Below the pieces are notes generated by a model. That model did no database searches. It was not told the DNA's origin and saw only the letters and a list, made by a program, of their open reading frames with translations. Of a stretch of 14,474 nt of DNA, positions 5,834 through 13,211 are shown piece by piece. This DNA is from Oscillospiraceae bacterium (GTDB taxonomy: Bacteria > Bacillota_A > Clostridia > Oscillospirales > CAG-272): positions 1 through 14,474 of the forward strand of contig SVSO01000051.1 of assembly GCA_015064195.1 (NCBI GenBank). The letters run 5' to 3'. Position numbers and translations under genes: made by a program. The number at the start of each line of letters is the position of its first letter. The stretch's first letter is position 1.

Positions 5834-8056
5834 TCAGAAGGTGAACCGCTCCCCGGCTTTCAGCGAAACGGTCCGCATCTCCCCGTTCATGCACAGCTTG
5901 GTTTCATAATCGCCGCGAACAGCCTTAATTTCGAGGGATGTCACGATGCCGCGCTCCCACGTCATAGCAAGCTCCGCACCGCCGCGCACCATGAGGCCGC
6001 GCACCGAGCCAGATGCATATTCCGTCGGAAGTGCGGGCAGAAGCGTCAGCGTTCCGTTGTGGCTCTGCACCAGCGCCTCGGTGATGGCCGCCGCCGCTCC
6101 GAAGTTTCCATCGATCTGGAAGGGCGGATGGGAGTCGAGCAGGCTCTCACGGGTGGAGCAGGTGAACAGCTTGCGGATGGTATCGGCCACGCCCTGACCG
6201 TCGAGCAGGCGCGCATACAGTGCGATCAGCCATGCGCAGGACCAGCCCGTATGTCCGCCGCCATTTGCCAGTCTGCGCTCCAGCGAGCATTTCGCCGCCG
6301 CGAACAGCTCCGGTGTCTCCGGCGTGATGGCCGCATCGGGATAGAGGGCGAACAGGTGGGACACATGACGGTGGCCCGGCTCCGGCTCATCGTAATCCTC
6401 CAGCCATTCCATCAGCTGGCCGTGCCGTCCGATGGAAAGCGGCGGCATTTTTGCAAGTGCGGCACGCGCTTCCTCCGCCCATTCGGGGCAGATCCCGAGA
6501 ATTTCTTCCGTTTTGATGTACATCCGCAGCAGTCCGCCGATGATCTCCACATCCATGGTGGGCGACAAGCAGAGGAATACGGGTGTGCCGTTCTGGAAAT
6601 AGCGGTTTTCCGGCGATGTGGACGGGCCGGACAGCAGGCGGCCTTTTTCATCCTCAAACATATAATCGAGGAAAAACCGTGCGCTGTCGCGGATGTAGGC
6701 ATAGGCGGTATCACGGAGATACTCCCTGTCGCCGGTGTACAGCCAGTGCTCCCACATGGAGTAGCACAGCCATGCACCGCCAAGCGGCCAGAGTCCCCAC
6801 AGGCCGTCCGCCGGTGCGGTATAGCCGTAAATATCCGACAGATGATGGAGCACCGTGCCGCGGCATCGGTAATAATCCTTCGCCGTTTTTCTGCCGCTCT
6901 CCAGCAGATAGCCGTTCATGTAATCGAACAGCGGCTCGGCGCATTCGGACAGATTCGTCACCTCGGCGTGCCAGTAGTTCATCTGCAGATTGATATTGGT
7001 GTGATAATCGTTGTTCCACGGTGCTTTGATGTAGCCGTTCCACACGCCCTGCAGATTGGCGGGAAGCGTTCCGGGGCGGCTGGAGGATACCAGCAGATAC
7101 CGGCCGAACTGCCAGTACAGCGCAGCGAGATTCGGGTCGGACGCATGGGCATCCTCCCGCAGACGTGCCAGCCGCTTGTGTGCGGACATTGCATCAGATG
7201 CCGCATCGCCGCCAAACTGCAGCTCTGCCCGCTCCATCAGCGATGCCACATCCGCCGCCGAACGTGCCAGCATCGTATCGAAATCATCCGCCGGGAACTG
7301 CGGTTCGCATTCCGCGCCGATAACGATAAAATATTCGGTTTTATTTGCATTATCGATGACCAGATCGCCGCCGTCCCGATGGAGCGCGCCGTCGGTGAGA
7401 ATGCGCACCTTCACCGTGAAATCATGCCGCTCATCCGCCGTCGTGCCGTGAACGGTCATCTCATTTTCGCAGATCTCCACCGATTTAACGCCCACATCCG
7501 GCGCAGTTCCGGCGAGGATCTCCGCCGTTTTGGGAATGCCGGGGCGAAGCTCGGCAAAGGGCCGTGCATAGCGGATGCGAACCGAATGGGCGCCGGTGTG
7601 CCGCATGGCGATGACGCAGTCGGGATAGGAGGCAAAGGCTTCCCGCAGCTGTGCGCCGCTGTCATTCTGATAGCTCACCCGCAGGATGCCGTGGATGAGA
7701 TCCAGCTCCCGGCGGTAGTCGGCACTCTCGCCGCCGTCAAGCATAAGCAGCAGGTCGCCGGCAGTTTCGTTTGAGCCGATGCGGTGAAAATAGCTTCCGC
7801 ATTCGTTTTTTCCGTATTCATCCGCCTCGGCACCTTTGCCTTCCAGCAGCAGGCGGCGAATGACATCCATGCGGTCGCGGTAGCCGTCGTCGGTCGTTTC
7901 CTGCACACCGCCCGCCCAGATGGCTTCATGGGAAAGCTGGATGCGCTCACAGTCGGTGCCGCCGTAGATCATCGCACCGGTGGAGCCGTTGCCGATGGGG
8001 GATGCAAGTTCCCACTCAGATGCGGGAAAATCGAGAAATAATGTGGAGTTTTTCAT
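5834..8056 (-). CDS. GH95 family alpha-L-fucosidase-type glycoside hydrolase
   Basis: This family hydrolyses terminal alpha-1,2-linked L-fucose by an inverting mechanism; some members act on alpha-L-galactose. The 740-residue protein spans the family: an N-terminal beta domain (SEWELASPIGNGSTGAMIYG, with IQLSHEAIWAGG), an (alpha/alpha)6 barrel, and a C-terminal beta domain. Key sites line up with Bifidobacterium AfcA: the NxN pair N354/N356 in TNINLQMNYWHAEVTNL, likely general acid E483 in SPEN, and base-assisting D649 in FQIDGNFG. The GHRHVSHL signature is at about 561-568. There is no signal peptide, so it should act in the cytoplasm on imported oligosaccharides. Its ATG overlaps the stop of the upstream CPBP gene as ATGA, and the ribosome site AAAGGA lies inside that gene. 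No transporter or fucose-catabolic gene is visible in the window. Confidence 0.93.
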   Translation of the reverse strand: MKNSTLFLDFPASEWELASPIGNGSTGAMIYGGTDCERIQLSHEAIWAGGVQETTDDGYRDRMDVIRRLLLEGKGAEADEYGKNECGSYFHRIGSNETAGDLLLMLDGGESADYRRELDLIHGILRVSYQNDSGAQLREAFASYPDCVIAMRHTGAHSVRIRYARPFAELRPGIPKTAEILAGTAPDVGVKSVEICENEMTVHGTTADERHDFTVKVRILTDGALHRDGGDLVIDNANKTEYFIVIGAECEPQFPADDFDTMLARSAADVASLMERAELQFGGDAASDAMSAHKRLARLREDAHASDPNLAALYWQFGRYLLVSSSRPGTLPANLQGVWNGYIKAPWNNDYHTNINLQMNYWHAEVTNLSECAEPLFDYMNGYLLESGRKTAKDYYRCRGTVLHHLSDIYGYTAPADGLWGLWPLGGAWLCYSMWEHWLYTGDREYLRDTAYAYIRDSARFFLDYMFEDEKGRLLSGPSTSPENRYFQNGTPVFLCLSPTMDVEIIGGLLRMYIKTEEILGICPEWAEEARAALAKMPPLSIGRHGQLMEWLEDYDEPEPGHRHVSHLFALYPDAAITPETPELFAAAKCSLERRLANGGGHTGWSCAWLIALYARLLDGQGVADTIRKLFTCSTRESLLDSHPPFQIDGNFGAAAAITEALVQSHNGTLTLLPALPTEYASGSVRGLMVRGGAELAMTWERGIVTSLEIKAVRGDYETKLCMNGEMRTVSLKAGERFTF

Positions 8057-8985
8057 TGAGAATTCCTTTCGTTATGCGGCTCGTCAGGTGTCGCCATGAC
8101 AAGCTCGATTTTATGAGGAGATGTGCGCTGGATATGGATGAGCAGTGCCGCCGATGCGATGCCGCTTGCCGCAAGAAGCAGCCAGAACACCGTGTCCGGG
8201 ATCTCGTTCACATAGGCACTCAGCTGGCCCATCAGATTGAAGCCGAGATGCACGATGATTCCCGCTGTGAGGGAGCGATGCTTTTCAAAGATCCACACCA
8301 GCAGAAATCCGAAGACCGAAGCGTACAAAAACCAGATCACCGTGCCGTGCATGAGTCCGAAGCCCCATGCGGAGATGAGCATAGCCGCCAGCATGGGCAT
8401 TCCTTTTTTCAGCCGGGTGTAACAGAGTCCGCGGAACACGATCTCCTCCACAATGGGCGCGGCGATGACGGTGGTCAGCCACGTGATGAGCACACCGCCG
8501 CCCAGCACCATGGACGAGCTTTCAATGTAAGCCTCCATCCATGTTTCGGGGAACGGGATGAGCATCATCGCAAGCGACACGAACACATTGAGCGACAGTC
8601 CGAGGGCGAACAGGTTGATTCCCTGCCCGACTTGAATGGGCGCAAGGGAAATCTCCGTCCGGAAGCGTTTTCTGCGGATTTTGAAGATGACAAAATAGGT
8701 GAGCAGTGTCATGCCGCCGGAAATGAGCGTAAGGAGCAGGGCGTTTTCGGCGATGATCTCATAGGTTTTCTCCGTCAGCTCCACCGTCAGCTCCTCCGCA
8801 TAGGCGGCGTATTCCTGAGCGGTCATTTCGCCAATGTCAAGATCCGGCGTGAATGCCTGCGTGAAGGTAAGATACATGGAGATACCGATGGCCGCCCAGT
8901 TGACGATCATCAGCTGCCAGCTGAAATATACAAGAAAATAGAGCAGTGCCTTGCCCACTGCCTTGAGTGTTCCTTTGATGGTCAT
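8053..8985 (-). CDS. CPBP family intramembrane metalloprotease (CAAX protease/Abi type)
   Basis: The 310-residue polytopic protein carries the three CPBP motifs: E180-E181-I-V-F-R185 (EExxxR), F209xxxH213 in WGFGLMHG, and H246xxxN250 in IIVHLGFN. These residues form the zinc site and catalytic centre in this family. Several membrane helices surround them. An acidic extracytoplasmic loop near residues 45-75 (TPDLDIGEMTAQEYAAYAEE) precedes the core. Bacterial members are often annotated only as putative prenyl-protein endopeptidases, and some relate to bacteriocin immunity; the substrate here is unknown. The start at 8985 has GGAAAGGA upstream. It is first in a two-gene unit with GH95, joined by an ATGA overlap. 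A TTTACT/TATAAT promoter lies about 100 bases upstream. Confidence 0.92.
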   Translation of the reverse strand: MTIKGTLKAVGKALLYFLVYFSWQLMIVNWAAIGISMYLTFTQAFTPDLDIGEMTAQEYAAYAEELTVELTEKTYEIIAENALLLTLISGGMTLLTYFVIFKIRRKRFRTEISLAPIQVGQGINLFALGLSLNVFVSLAMMLIPFPETWMEAYIESSSMVLGGGVLITWLTTVIAAPIVEEIVFRGLCYTRLKKGMPMLAAMLISAWGFGLMHGTVIWFLYASVFGFLLVWIFEKHRSLTAGIIVHLGFNLMGQLSAYVNEIPDTVFWLLLAASGIASAALLIHIQRTSPHKIELVMATPDEPHNERNSQ

Positions 8986-9094
8986 GGTGATTCCTTTCCG
9001 ATTTTCGCGTTTTCATGATACCACAAATTCAAATAGTGCGCAAGTGAAAATCCGACAATAATATGGACATTCCCGCAAAAATCTGCGTACTGCC

Positions 9095-9123
9095 ATTATA
9101 CCCCAACAAGCGGAAAAAGTAAA
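9095..9123 (-). promoter_or_regulatory. Sigma-A promoter of the CPBP-GH95 operon
   Basis: On the minus strand, TTTACT (9118-9123), a 17-base spacer and a perfect TATAAT (9095-9100) lie upstream of the CPBP gene. The leader would be about 100 bases. The AT-rich 11-mer ATTTACAAAAT (9129-9139) sits 5 bases upstream of the -35 box, as it also does at yajC. Confidence 0.68.
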
Positions 9124-9129
9124 TGCATA

Positions 9130-9171
9130 TTTTGTAAATACTCCGCCGTAACCGGAAGAAAATTTACAAAA
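9130..9171. repeat. 10-bp inverted repeat between divergent promoters, candidate operator
   Basis: TTTTGTAAAT (9130-9139) and ATTTACAAAA (9162-9171) are perfect inverted copies 22 bases apart. They lie between the minus-strand promoter of the CPBP-GH95 unit and the plus-strand promoter of the methyltransferase gene. Half-site centres are about 32 bases apart, close to three helical turns, which would suit a dimeric regulator. An UP-element role for the AT-rich arms is an alternative. Confidence 0.4.
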
Positions 9172-9197
9172 CGGAAATGGTAATCCTCTGCCAAACG

Positions 9198-9206
9198 TGG
9201 TATAAT
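9198..9206 (+). promoter_or_regulatory. Extended -10 promoter of the methyltransferase-YdcF operon
   Basis: TGGTATAAT combines the extended TGn element with a perfect TATAAT (9201-9206). The -35 position 17 bases upstream reads TGGTAA, a weak match, as often seen with extended -10 promoters. Transcription would start near 9213, downstream of the ATG at 9177, which supports 9234 as the true start of the gene. Confidence 0.7.
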
Positions 9207-9233
9207 TATAAAAAACATTCATCCGAGGTAAGT

Positions 9234-10427
9234 ATGTCAAACGATGCTCTTCACGCCCTTTTTGCCGATGCCATCGAGCGGCGTGTGATCAAAAAAGCGG
9301 TATTTTCAAAGCCGGAGGACAAGTCCGTGCTGCGGGAAGTGGCCGCCCTCACAAAGAAAAATGACGGCACCGTGTCCGTCTACACGGAAAAATTCACCCG
9401 CGACAACAAAACCTTCCGCCGCAATCTCACCGAAAATGCCGTCGATGAGCTTTGCCGCATGGCCATGGAGGATTACCGGCAGATCAACCTTCTGACCACC
9501 GTCGGCGATGCGGACATCAAGCGTTCCAAATCCGGCAATGTCCACATCGCGGGCAAGCTGTCAGCCGGCGGTGAAGCGGCGGAGATTTCCGACGGCAAGC
9601 GGTACATACTGGATGGCCGCCGGGACACGGATTTTCTCCGTGAGCTTGGCATTTCCGACGCAAGCGGGCGCATTCATGACAAAAAGCAGGCGAAATTCCG
9701 CCAGATCAACCGGTTTCTGGAGATCGTGCGGGATGTGGAGGACAAGCTGCCCGCTGATCGTACACCGGTCATATACGACCTCTGCTGCGGCAAGAGCTAT
9801 CTCACCTTCGCCGTGTATTATTATTTCGCTGTGCTGAAAAAACGTCCCGTCACCATGTACGGCGTGGATCTCAAGGCGGATGTCATCGAATACTGCAATG
9901 CCGCCGCCGTGCGGTGTCACTTTGACAATCTCCGCTTTGTTTCGGGCAACATCAACGCATACGATCCTCCCGAGCCGCCGGACATGGTCATCTCCCTCCA
10001 CGCCTGCGACATCGCCACCGACATCGTGCTCTACAACGCCATTCGCTGGCAGGCAGGCATCATCCTGTCCACGCCCTGCTGTCATCATGAGCTTTCCGGT
10101 CAGCTGTCAAAGCCTGCGGAGAACGCTCACCTGCGGGATTCCCTCGATTTTATCCTGCGCCATCCCATCTTGAAGCAGAAGCTGTGCGACAGCGTGACCG
10201 ATGCGCTCCGGGTCAAGCGGCTGGAATCCATGGGGTATCAGGTACAGACGCTGGAGCTGATCGATCCCGAGGAAACGCCGAAAAATCTGATGATCCGTGC
10301 GGTATTCAATCCCAAAAAATCCGCCGCGAATCGGGATGCGGCCCTTTCCGAATACCGTGCGCTCTGCGCCGGACTCGGTGTTGCGCCCTATCTCGACCGG
10401 CTGCTTTGTGAACATGAAAAAAACTGA
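9234..10427 (+). CDS. Class I SAM-dependent methyltransferase (Methyltransf_32/GSTCD-like)
   Basis: The 397-residue protein has an N-terminal domain of about 150 residues rich in basic and polar residues (KKNDGTVSVYTEKFTRDNKT, then a TTVGDADIKRSKSGNV stretch), followed by a Rossmann-type methyltransferase domain. SAM-binding motif I is YDLCCGKSYLTF (D182, G186). The next strand end is VDLKADVIEYC, followed by LHACDIATD and then TPCCHHE (280-286). The double cysteine and His pair are typical of the Methyltransf_32 family, whose eukaryotic relatives include GSTCD and METTL25-type proteins. The substrate is not known; RNA is a guess from relatives. Start 9234 is chosen because GAGG lies 5 bases before it and because the promoter's predicted start point lies after the upstream ATG at 9177. 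It overlaps the next gene by 14 bases. Confidence 0.82.
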   Translation: MSNDALHALFADAIERRVIKKAVFSKPEDKSVLREVAALTKKNDGTVSVYTEKFTRDNKTFRRNLTENAVDELCRMAMEDYRQINLLTTVGDADIKRSKSGNVHIAGKLSAGGEAAEISDGKRYILDGRRDTDFLRELGISDASGRIHDKKQAKFRQINRFLEIVRDVEDKLPADRTPVIYDLCCGKSYLTFAVYYYFAVLKKRPVTMYGVDLKADVIEYCNAAAVRCHFDNLRFVSGNINAYDPPEPPDMVISLHACDIATDIVLYNAIRWQAGIILSTPCCHHELSGQLSKPAENAHLRDSLDFILRHPILKQKLCDSVTDALRVKRLESMGYQVQTLELIDPEETPKNLMIRAVFNPKKSAANRDAALSEYRALCAGLGVAPYLDRLLCEHEKN

Positions 10428-11241
10428 TTATCTCTCCGTGCTGACCGCCGCCGCATCGGTGCTGGTCTGCCTGTATTACGCCCTCTATCTCCTCTTCTGC
10501 CTCGGCGGATTCGACTCACGGCTCATGTCCTTTTTCGCCCTGTTTGTCATGGCCTGCGCGGGACTGCCCGTACTCTTTCGCGACAAGCTGAGGGCAAAGC
10601 TCGGCCGCGCATTCCGACCGCTTCAGTGGATCTTCACCGTCCTGCTCATCGTCTATCTCATCAGCGTGGCGGTTTTCTGGTGCTACATCGGCTTTGATGC
10701 GGCAAAAACGCCTGCCGGTTATCTTGCCGCCGGAGATTCGGGGGAGGATACGCTGATCCTCGTCTTCGGATGCCGCACCTACGGTTATACGCCCAGTCTC
10801 ACGCTGGGACTGCGGCTGGATGCGGCGTTGGAGCTGCTTTCCGGAATGCCGGATGCGCTCTGCCTTGTCAGCGGCGGTCAGGGCAACAATGAAACCGTCC
10901 CCGAAGCCGTGGCCATGCGCCAGTATCTCATCGATCACGGTATCGACGAGAGCCGCATTCTGGTGGAGAAGGAGTCCCATTCCACCAGTGAAAATGTGCG
11001 GTTCTGCAAGGAATTCATCGCATCGGCGGGGCTTTCGGACAAGCGCATCATCGGCGTGTCCACATCCTTCCATCTGCCCCGCATCGAAATGCTGTCCGCC
11101 CGCTACGGACTGCCCATGCAGCTATGCTCCGCCCCGTCGCCATCCTTCCCCCACCATTATGTGAGCATGGTGCGGGAATATCTCAGCTACATCAAAATGG
11201 CGCTGTTTGACAAGGCAGTCATCATCACGAAGGTCACTTGA
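10414..11241 (+). CDS. YdcF/ElyC/SanA-family (DUF218) membrane protein
   Basis: The 275-residue protein has three N-terminal hydrophobic helices (VLTAAASVLVCLYYALYLLF, MSFFALFVMACAGLPVLF and WIFTVLLIVYLISVAVFWCY) and then a DUF218 domain. That domain shows the family pattern ILVFGCRTYGYTPS, LRLDAALELL, CLVSGGQG, AVAMRQYLIDHGIDESRILVE, STSENVRF and GVSTSFHLPRI. Members such as ElyC and SanA affect envelope integrity in Enterobacteria; the biochemical role is unsettled. The ATG at 10414 lies inside the end of the methyltransferase gene and no Shine-Dalgarno sequence is evident, so translation probably depends on coupling. The longer frame from 10297 is in the overlap and is unlikely. Its 3' end overlaps the convergent AraC gene by 8 bases, with no terminator between. 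Confidence 0.88.
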   Translation: MKKTDYLSVLTAAASVLVCLYYALYLLFCLGGFDSRLMSFFALFVMACAGLPVLFRDKLRAKLGRAFRPLQWIFTVLLIVYLISVAVFWCYIGFDAAKTPAGYLAAGDSGEDTLILVFGCRTYGYTPSLTLGLRLDAALELLSGMPDALCLVSGGQGNNETVPEAVAMRQYLIDHGIDESRILVEKESHSTSENVRFCKEFIASAGLSDKRIIGVSTSFHLPRIEMLSARYGLPMQLCSAPSPSFPHHYVSMVREYLSYIKMALFDKAVIITKVT

Positions 11242-12019
11242 ATTTGCCGGTGGGTGTGTGTCCGCGCAGTTTTTTGTAGACACGGCAGAAATGAGCCGTA
11301 TCCCAGAAGCCCAGCGTTTCCGCGATCTCATCCAGCGAAAGCGTGCCTGTGCCGAGCAGAGCATCCGCCCGCTCCAGCCGAGGCTTGGTGCGATAAGCCA
11401 TGGGCGCAAGGCCGCCGGTGAAGCGTTTGAACTTTTCCCGGAAGCCGGTGTCCGAAAGAAAGCATCGCCGTGCCAGCTCCGACACGGAAAATTCCCGCTC
11501 CGGATGCTGTTCGATGGCCAATATCGCCTCATAGATGGACGAAAATCCGCCTCGCTCAATGTCCGCTGCCCGATCACGCTCGCTGATCCCGGCAAGAAGG
11601 GTGAGCATGGCGGATTTTGCGCGCAGTTTTGACTGACCGCATTCCACTACCGCACGCAGTCCTTCGAGACACGCCTCGTCCCGCATCACGCGGAATGGTT
11701 CGGTTATATACAATTCCTCGCCGTCGCTGAACAGATTGAAATCCACATAATACCAGGAAGTTCCCTTTTCCGTTGCCACAGATAAATAACAGCTGGTGGT
11801 GGGAATGAATAACAGTTCACCGGGGCTCAATGAGAATGCCGGCTTGTCGTTTGCCCGATATTGCCTCTCGCCGGCTAACAGCGCGCAGAGGAGGTTGGAT
11901 TTTCGCCCCTCTCCCACAAAACGGGTGGTATTCACAACCGACGGTGCCGCAAGTCCCGCGCTTTTGATGGAAACTTCCACATCCATGTTCATCAGCATGG
12001 AAAATGTCACGCTTTTCAT
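11234..12019 (-). CDS. AraC-family transcriptional regulator
   Basis: The 261-residue protein has an N-terminal sensing domain of about 150 residues, probably a cupin-type fold (NLLCALLAGERQYRANDKPA, SLSPGELLFIPTTSCYLS), and a C-terminal AraC/XylS DNA-binding domain. The latter has two helix-turn-helix units: residues about 177-200 (FSVSELARRCFLSDTGFREK) and 227-250 (LSLDEIAETLGFWDTAHFCR), closing with RGHTPTGKF. It is transcribed away from the oxidoreductase-hydrolase operon, so it probably controls that operon in response to a sugar or derivative. The ATG at 12019 follows GGGGA. Its promoter shares sequence with the operon promoter on the other strand (12068-12097). The gene ends 8 bases inside the convergent ydcF-like gene. 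Ligand and target sites are inference. Confidence 0.92.
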   Translation of the reverse strand: MKSVTFSMLMNMDVEVSIKSAGLAAPSVVNTTRFVGEGRKSNLLCALLAGERQYRANDKPAFSLSPGELLFIPTTSCYLSVATEKGTSWYYVDFNLFSDGEELYITEPFRVMRDEACLEGLRAVVECGQSKLRAKSAMLTLLAGISERDRAADIERGGFSSIYEAILAIEQHPEREFSVSELARRCFLSDTGFREKFKRFTGGLAPMAYRTKPRLERADALLGTGTLSLDEIAETLGFWDTAHFCRVYKKLRGHTPTGKFK

Positions 12020-12067
12020 AATTTCCCCAAAAATGTTGTTTTGTACAATAAATTCGTCCTTTGATAC

Positions 12068-12096
12068 ATTGTATCACAAATCGAATTGTATTACAA
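12068..12096 (-). promoter_or_regulatory. Promoter of the AraC-family regulator gene
   Basis: On the minus strand, TTGTAA (12091-12096), a 17-base spacer and TACAAT (12068-12073) precede the regulator. The -10 is extended by TGA. The leader would be about 42 bases. Its -35 occupies the -10 of the opposite promoter, and its -10 occupies the -35 of that promoter. Confidence 0.6.
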
Positions 12097-12097
12097 T
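12069..12097 (+). promoter_or_regulatory. Promoter of the oxidoreductase-hydrolase operon
   Basis: TTGTAT (12069-12074), a 17-base spacer and TACAAT (12092-12097) precede the operon. The -35 matches only three consensus positions, which fits a promoter that needs an activator. Transcription would begin near 12104, 33 bases before the ATG at 12137. Confidence 0.6.
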
Positions 12098-12136
12098 AGA
12101 ATCAGTAAAATTTTTCCGATAAAGGGGGAATTTATC

Positions 12137-13195
12137 ATGAAAGACATCAGAATCGGAACCATCGGCTGCGGCGGCATCGCGAACGGCGTGCATCTGCCCG
12201 GCATCCGGAACGCATCCGGTGCGCAGATTGCTGCCCTGTGCGACATCATTCCCGACAGACTTCATGCTGCCGGCGAAAAATACGGCGTGCCCATGGAGCG
12301 TCGGTTCACGGATTACCGTCAGCTCATCGCCTGCCCGGAGGTGGATGCGGTGGACATCTGCACGCCCAACAGCGTCCATGTTCCTGCGGCAATGGCGGCG
12401 GTGGAAGCGGGCAAGCCCTTCTGCTGTGAGAAACCGCTGGGCATCGGCGTTGACGAGTGCCTCGCGCTGGAGGAAGCAGCCCGGACTGCGGGTCTGCCGG
12501 CCATGGTCTGCTTCTCCTACCGCTTCAAGCCGGCGGTGCGGTATGCAAAGCATCTGGCCGAGCAGGGAATGCTCGGCAATATTCTCACCTTCTACGCCCA
12601 GTATTTCAAGTCCAGCGCGTTCATGAAGGATCGCCGCCTTGACTGGCGGTTTGAGAAAAAAATCGCCAATTACGGCGTGTCCGGCGATCTGGGCGTGCAT
12701 CTGCTGGATCTCGCATCCTTCCTCTCCGGCGATGTCATCGCACTGACCGCCGACATGGGCATTGCCGTGACCCACAGAAAGCGCCTCGACAGCGAGGAGA
12801 TCGCCGCCGTGGACACGGACGATTTCTGCCATTTTCTCGCGAAATTCGACAGCGGCGCTTCGGCCACCTTCTCCATCACCCGCGCGGCTTTCGGCAATCG
12901 CAATCAGATCCGCGTGGAAGTGTACGGCGACAAGGGTGCGCTCCGGTTCGACCTCAACCGGGACGACGAGCTGGAGTATTACACCGGCGGCATCAAAGAG
13001 GGCGATGCCATCAACCATATGGAAAAGCTCACGGTGCCGGAGGAATTCAAGACCTCGCAGATGCAGTGCTTTGTCGATCTGCTCCACGGAAATCCCGACC
13101 GCTATACCCCAACGCTCCGCGACGGCGTGAAGCTCCAGCGCGTTCTGGATGCCATTCTCGAATCCGACGAAAAGCGGGCTTGGGTAAACATTTAA
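12137..13195 (+). CDS. Gfo/Idh/MocA family NAD(P)-dependent oxidoreductase
   Basis: The 352-residue protein has an N-terminal Rossmann fold with GTIGCGGIA (residues 7-15), the strand AALCDIIPDR, the segment VDAVDICTPNSVHVPAAMAA, and the hallmark CEKPLG (97-102) whose Lys is the conserved catalytic or binding residue. The C-terminal alpha/beta domain carries GDLGVHLLD, with D184 and H188 placed as in the family's active-site DxxxH pair. Members oxidise or reduce hydroxyl groups of sugars, inositols and related compounds; the substrate cannot be read from the sequence. The ATG at 12137 is chosen over the upstream frame because AAAGGGGG precedes it and the fold begins right there. It is the first gene of an operon with the hydrolase 16 bases downstream, opposite the AraC regulator. 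Confidence 0.93.
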   Translation: MKDIRIGTIGCGGIANGVHLPGIRNASGAQIAALCDIIPDRLHAAGEKYGVPMERRFTDYRQLIACPEVDAVDICTPNSVHVPAAMAAVEAGKPFCCEKPLGIGVDECLALEEAARTAGLPAMVCFSYRFKPAVRYAKHLAEQGMLGNILTFYAQYFKSSAFMKDRRLDWRFEKKIANYGVSGDLGVHLLDLASFLSGDVIALTADMGIAVTHRKRLDSEEIAAVDTDDFCHFLAKFDSGASATFSITRAAFGNRNQIRVEVYGDKGALRFDLNRDDELEYYTGGIKEGDAINHMEKLTVPEEFKTSQMQCFVDLLHGNPDRYTPTLRDGVKLQRVLDAILESDEKRAWVNI

Positions 13196-13211
13196 CAAAA
13201 AGGGAATCAAC

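Larger units (their letters stand above)
12062..12097. repeat. Two palindromes and a direct repeat in the araC-operon control region, likely operator
   Basis: TGATACATTGTATCA (12062-12076) and ATTGTATTACAAT (12085-12097) are both perfect palindromes around a central T. Within them TTGTATCACAA (12069-12079) and TTGTATTACAA (12086-12096) form a direct repeat with one difference and a 17-base period. A third small palindrome, TTGTACAA, is at 12041-12048. AraC-type proteins usually bind directly repeated half-sites, so the repeats are the best operator candidates. Confidence 0.6.

Noticed and set aside
4215..5894. 559-residue open frame on the minus strand opposite the secreted-protein gene
   Set aside because: It is a shadow of the coding strand: no ribosome site, low-complexity Val/Gly/Asp composition, and it crosses the bidirectional terminator at 5791-5823.
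5828..7774. 648-residue open frame on the plus strand opposite GH95
   Set aside because: His/Arg/Gln-rich composition typical of an antisense frame in GC-rich DNA. The minus strand encodes a complete GH95 protein with all catalytic sites.
8002..9018. 338-residue plus-strand frame opposite the CPBP gene
   Set aside because: Its His/Arg/Glu-rich shadow composition has no domain pattern, while the minus strand has all three CPBP motifs.
9177..9233. Earlier ATG for the methyltransferase at 9177
   Set aside because: It lies upstream of the predicted transcription start and has no Shine-Dalgarno sequence. Residues before MSNDAL read through the promoter itself.
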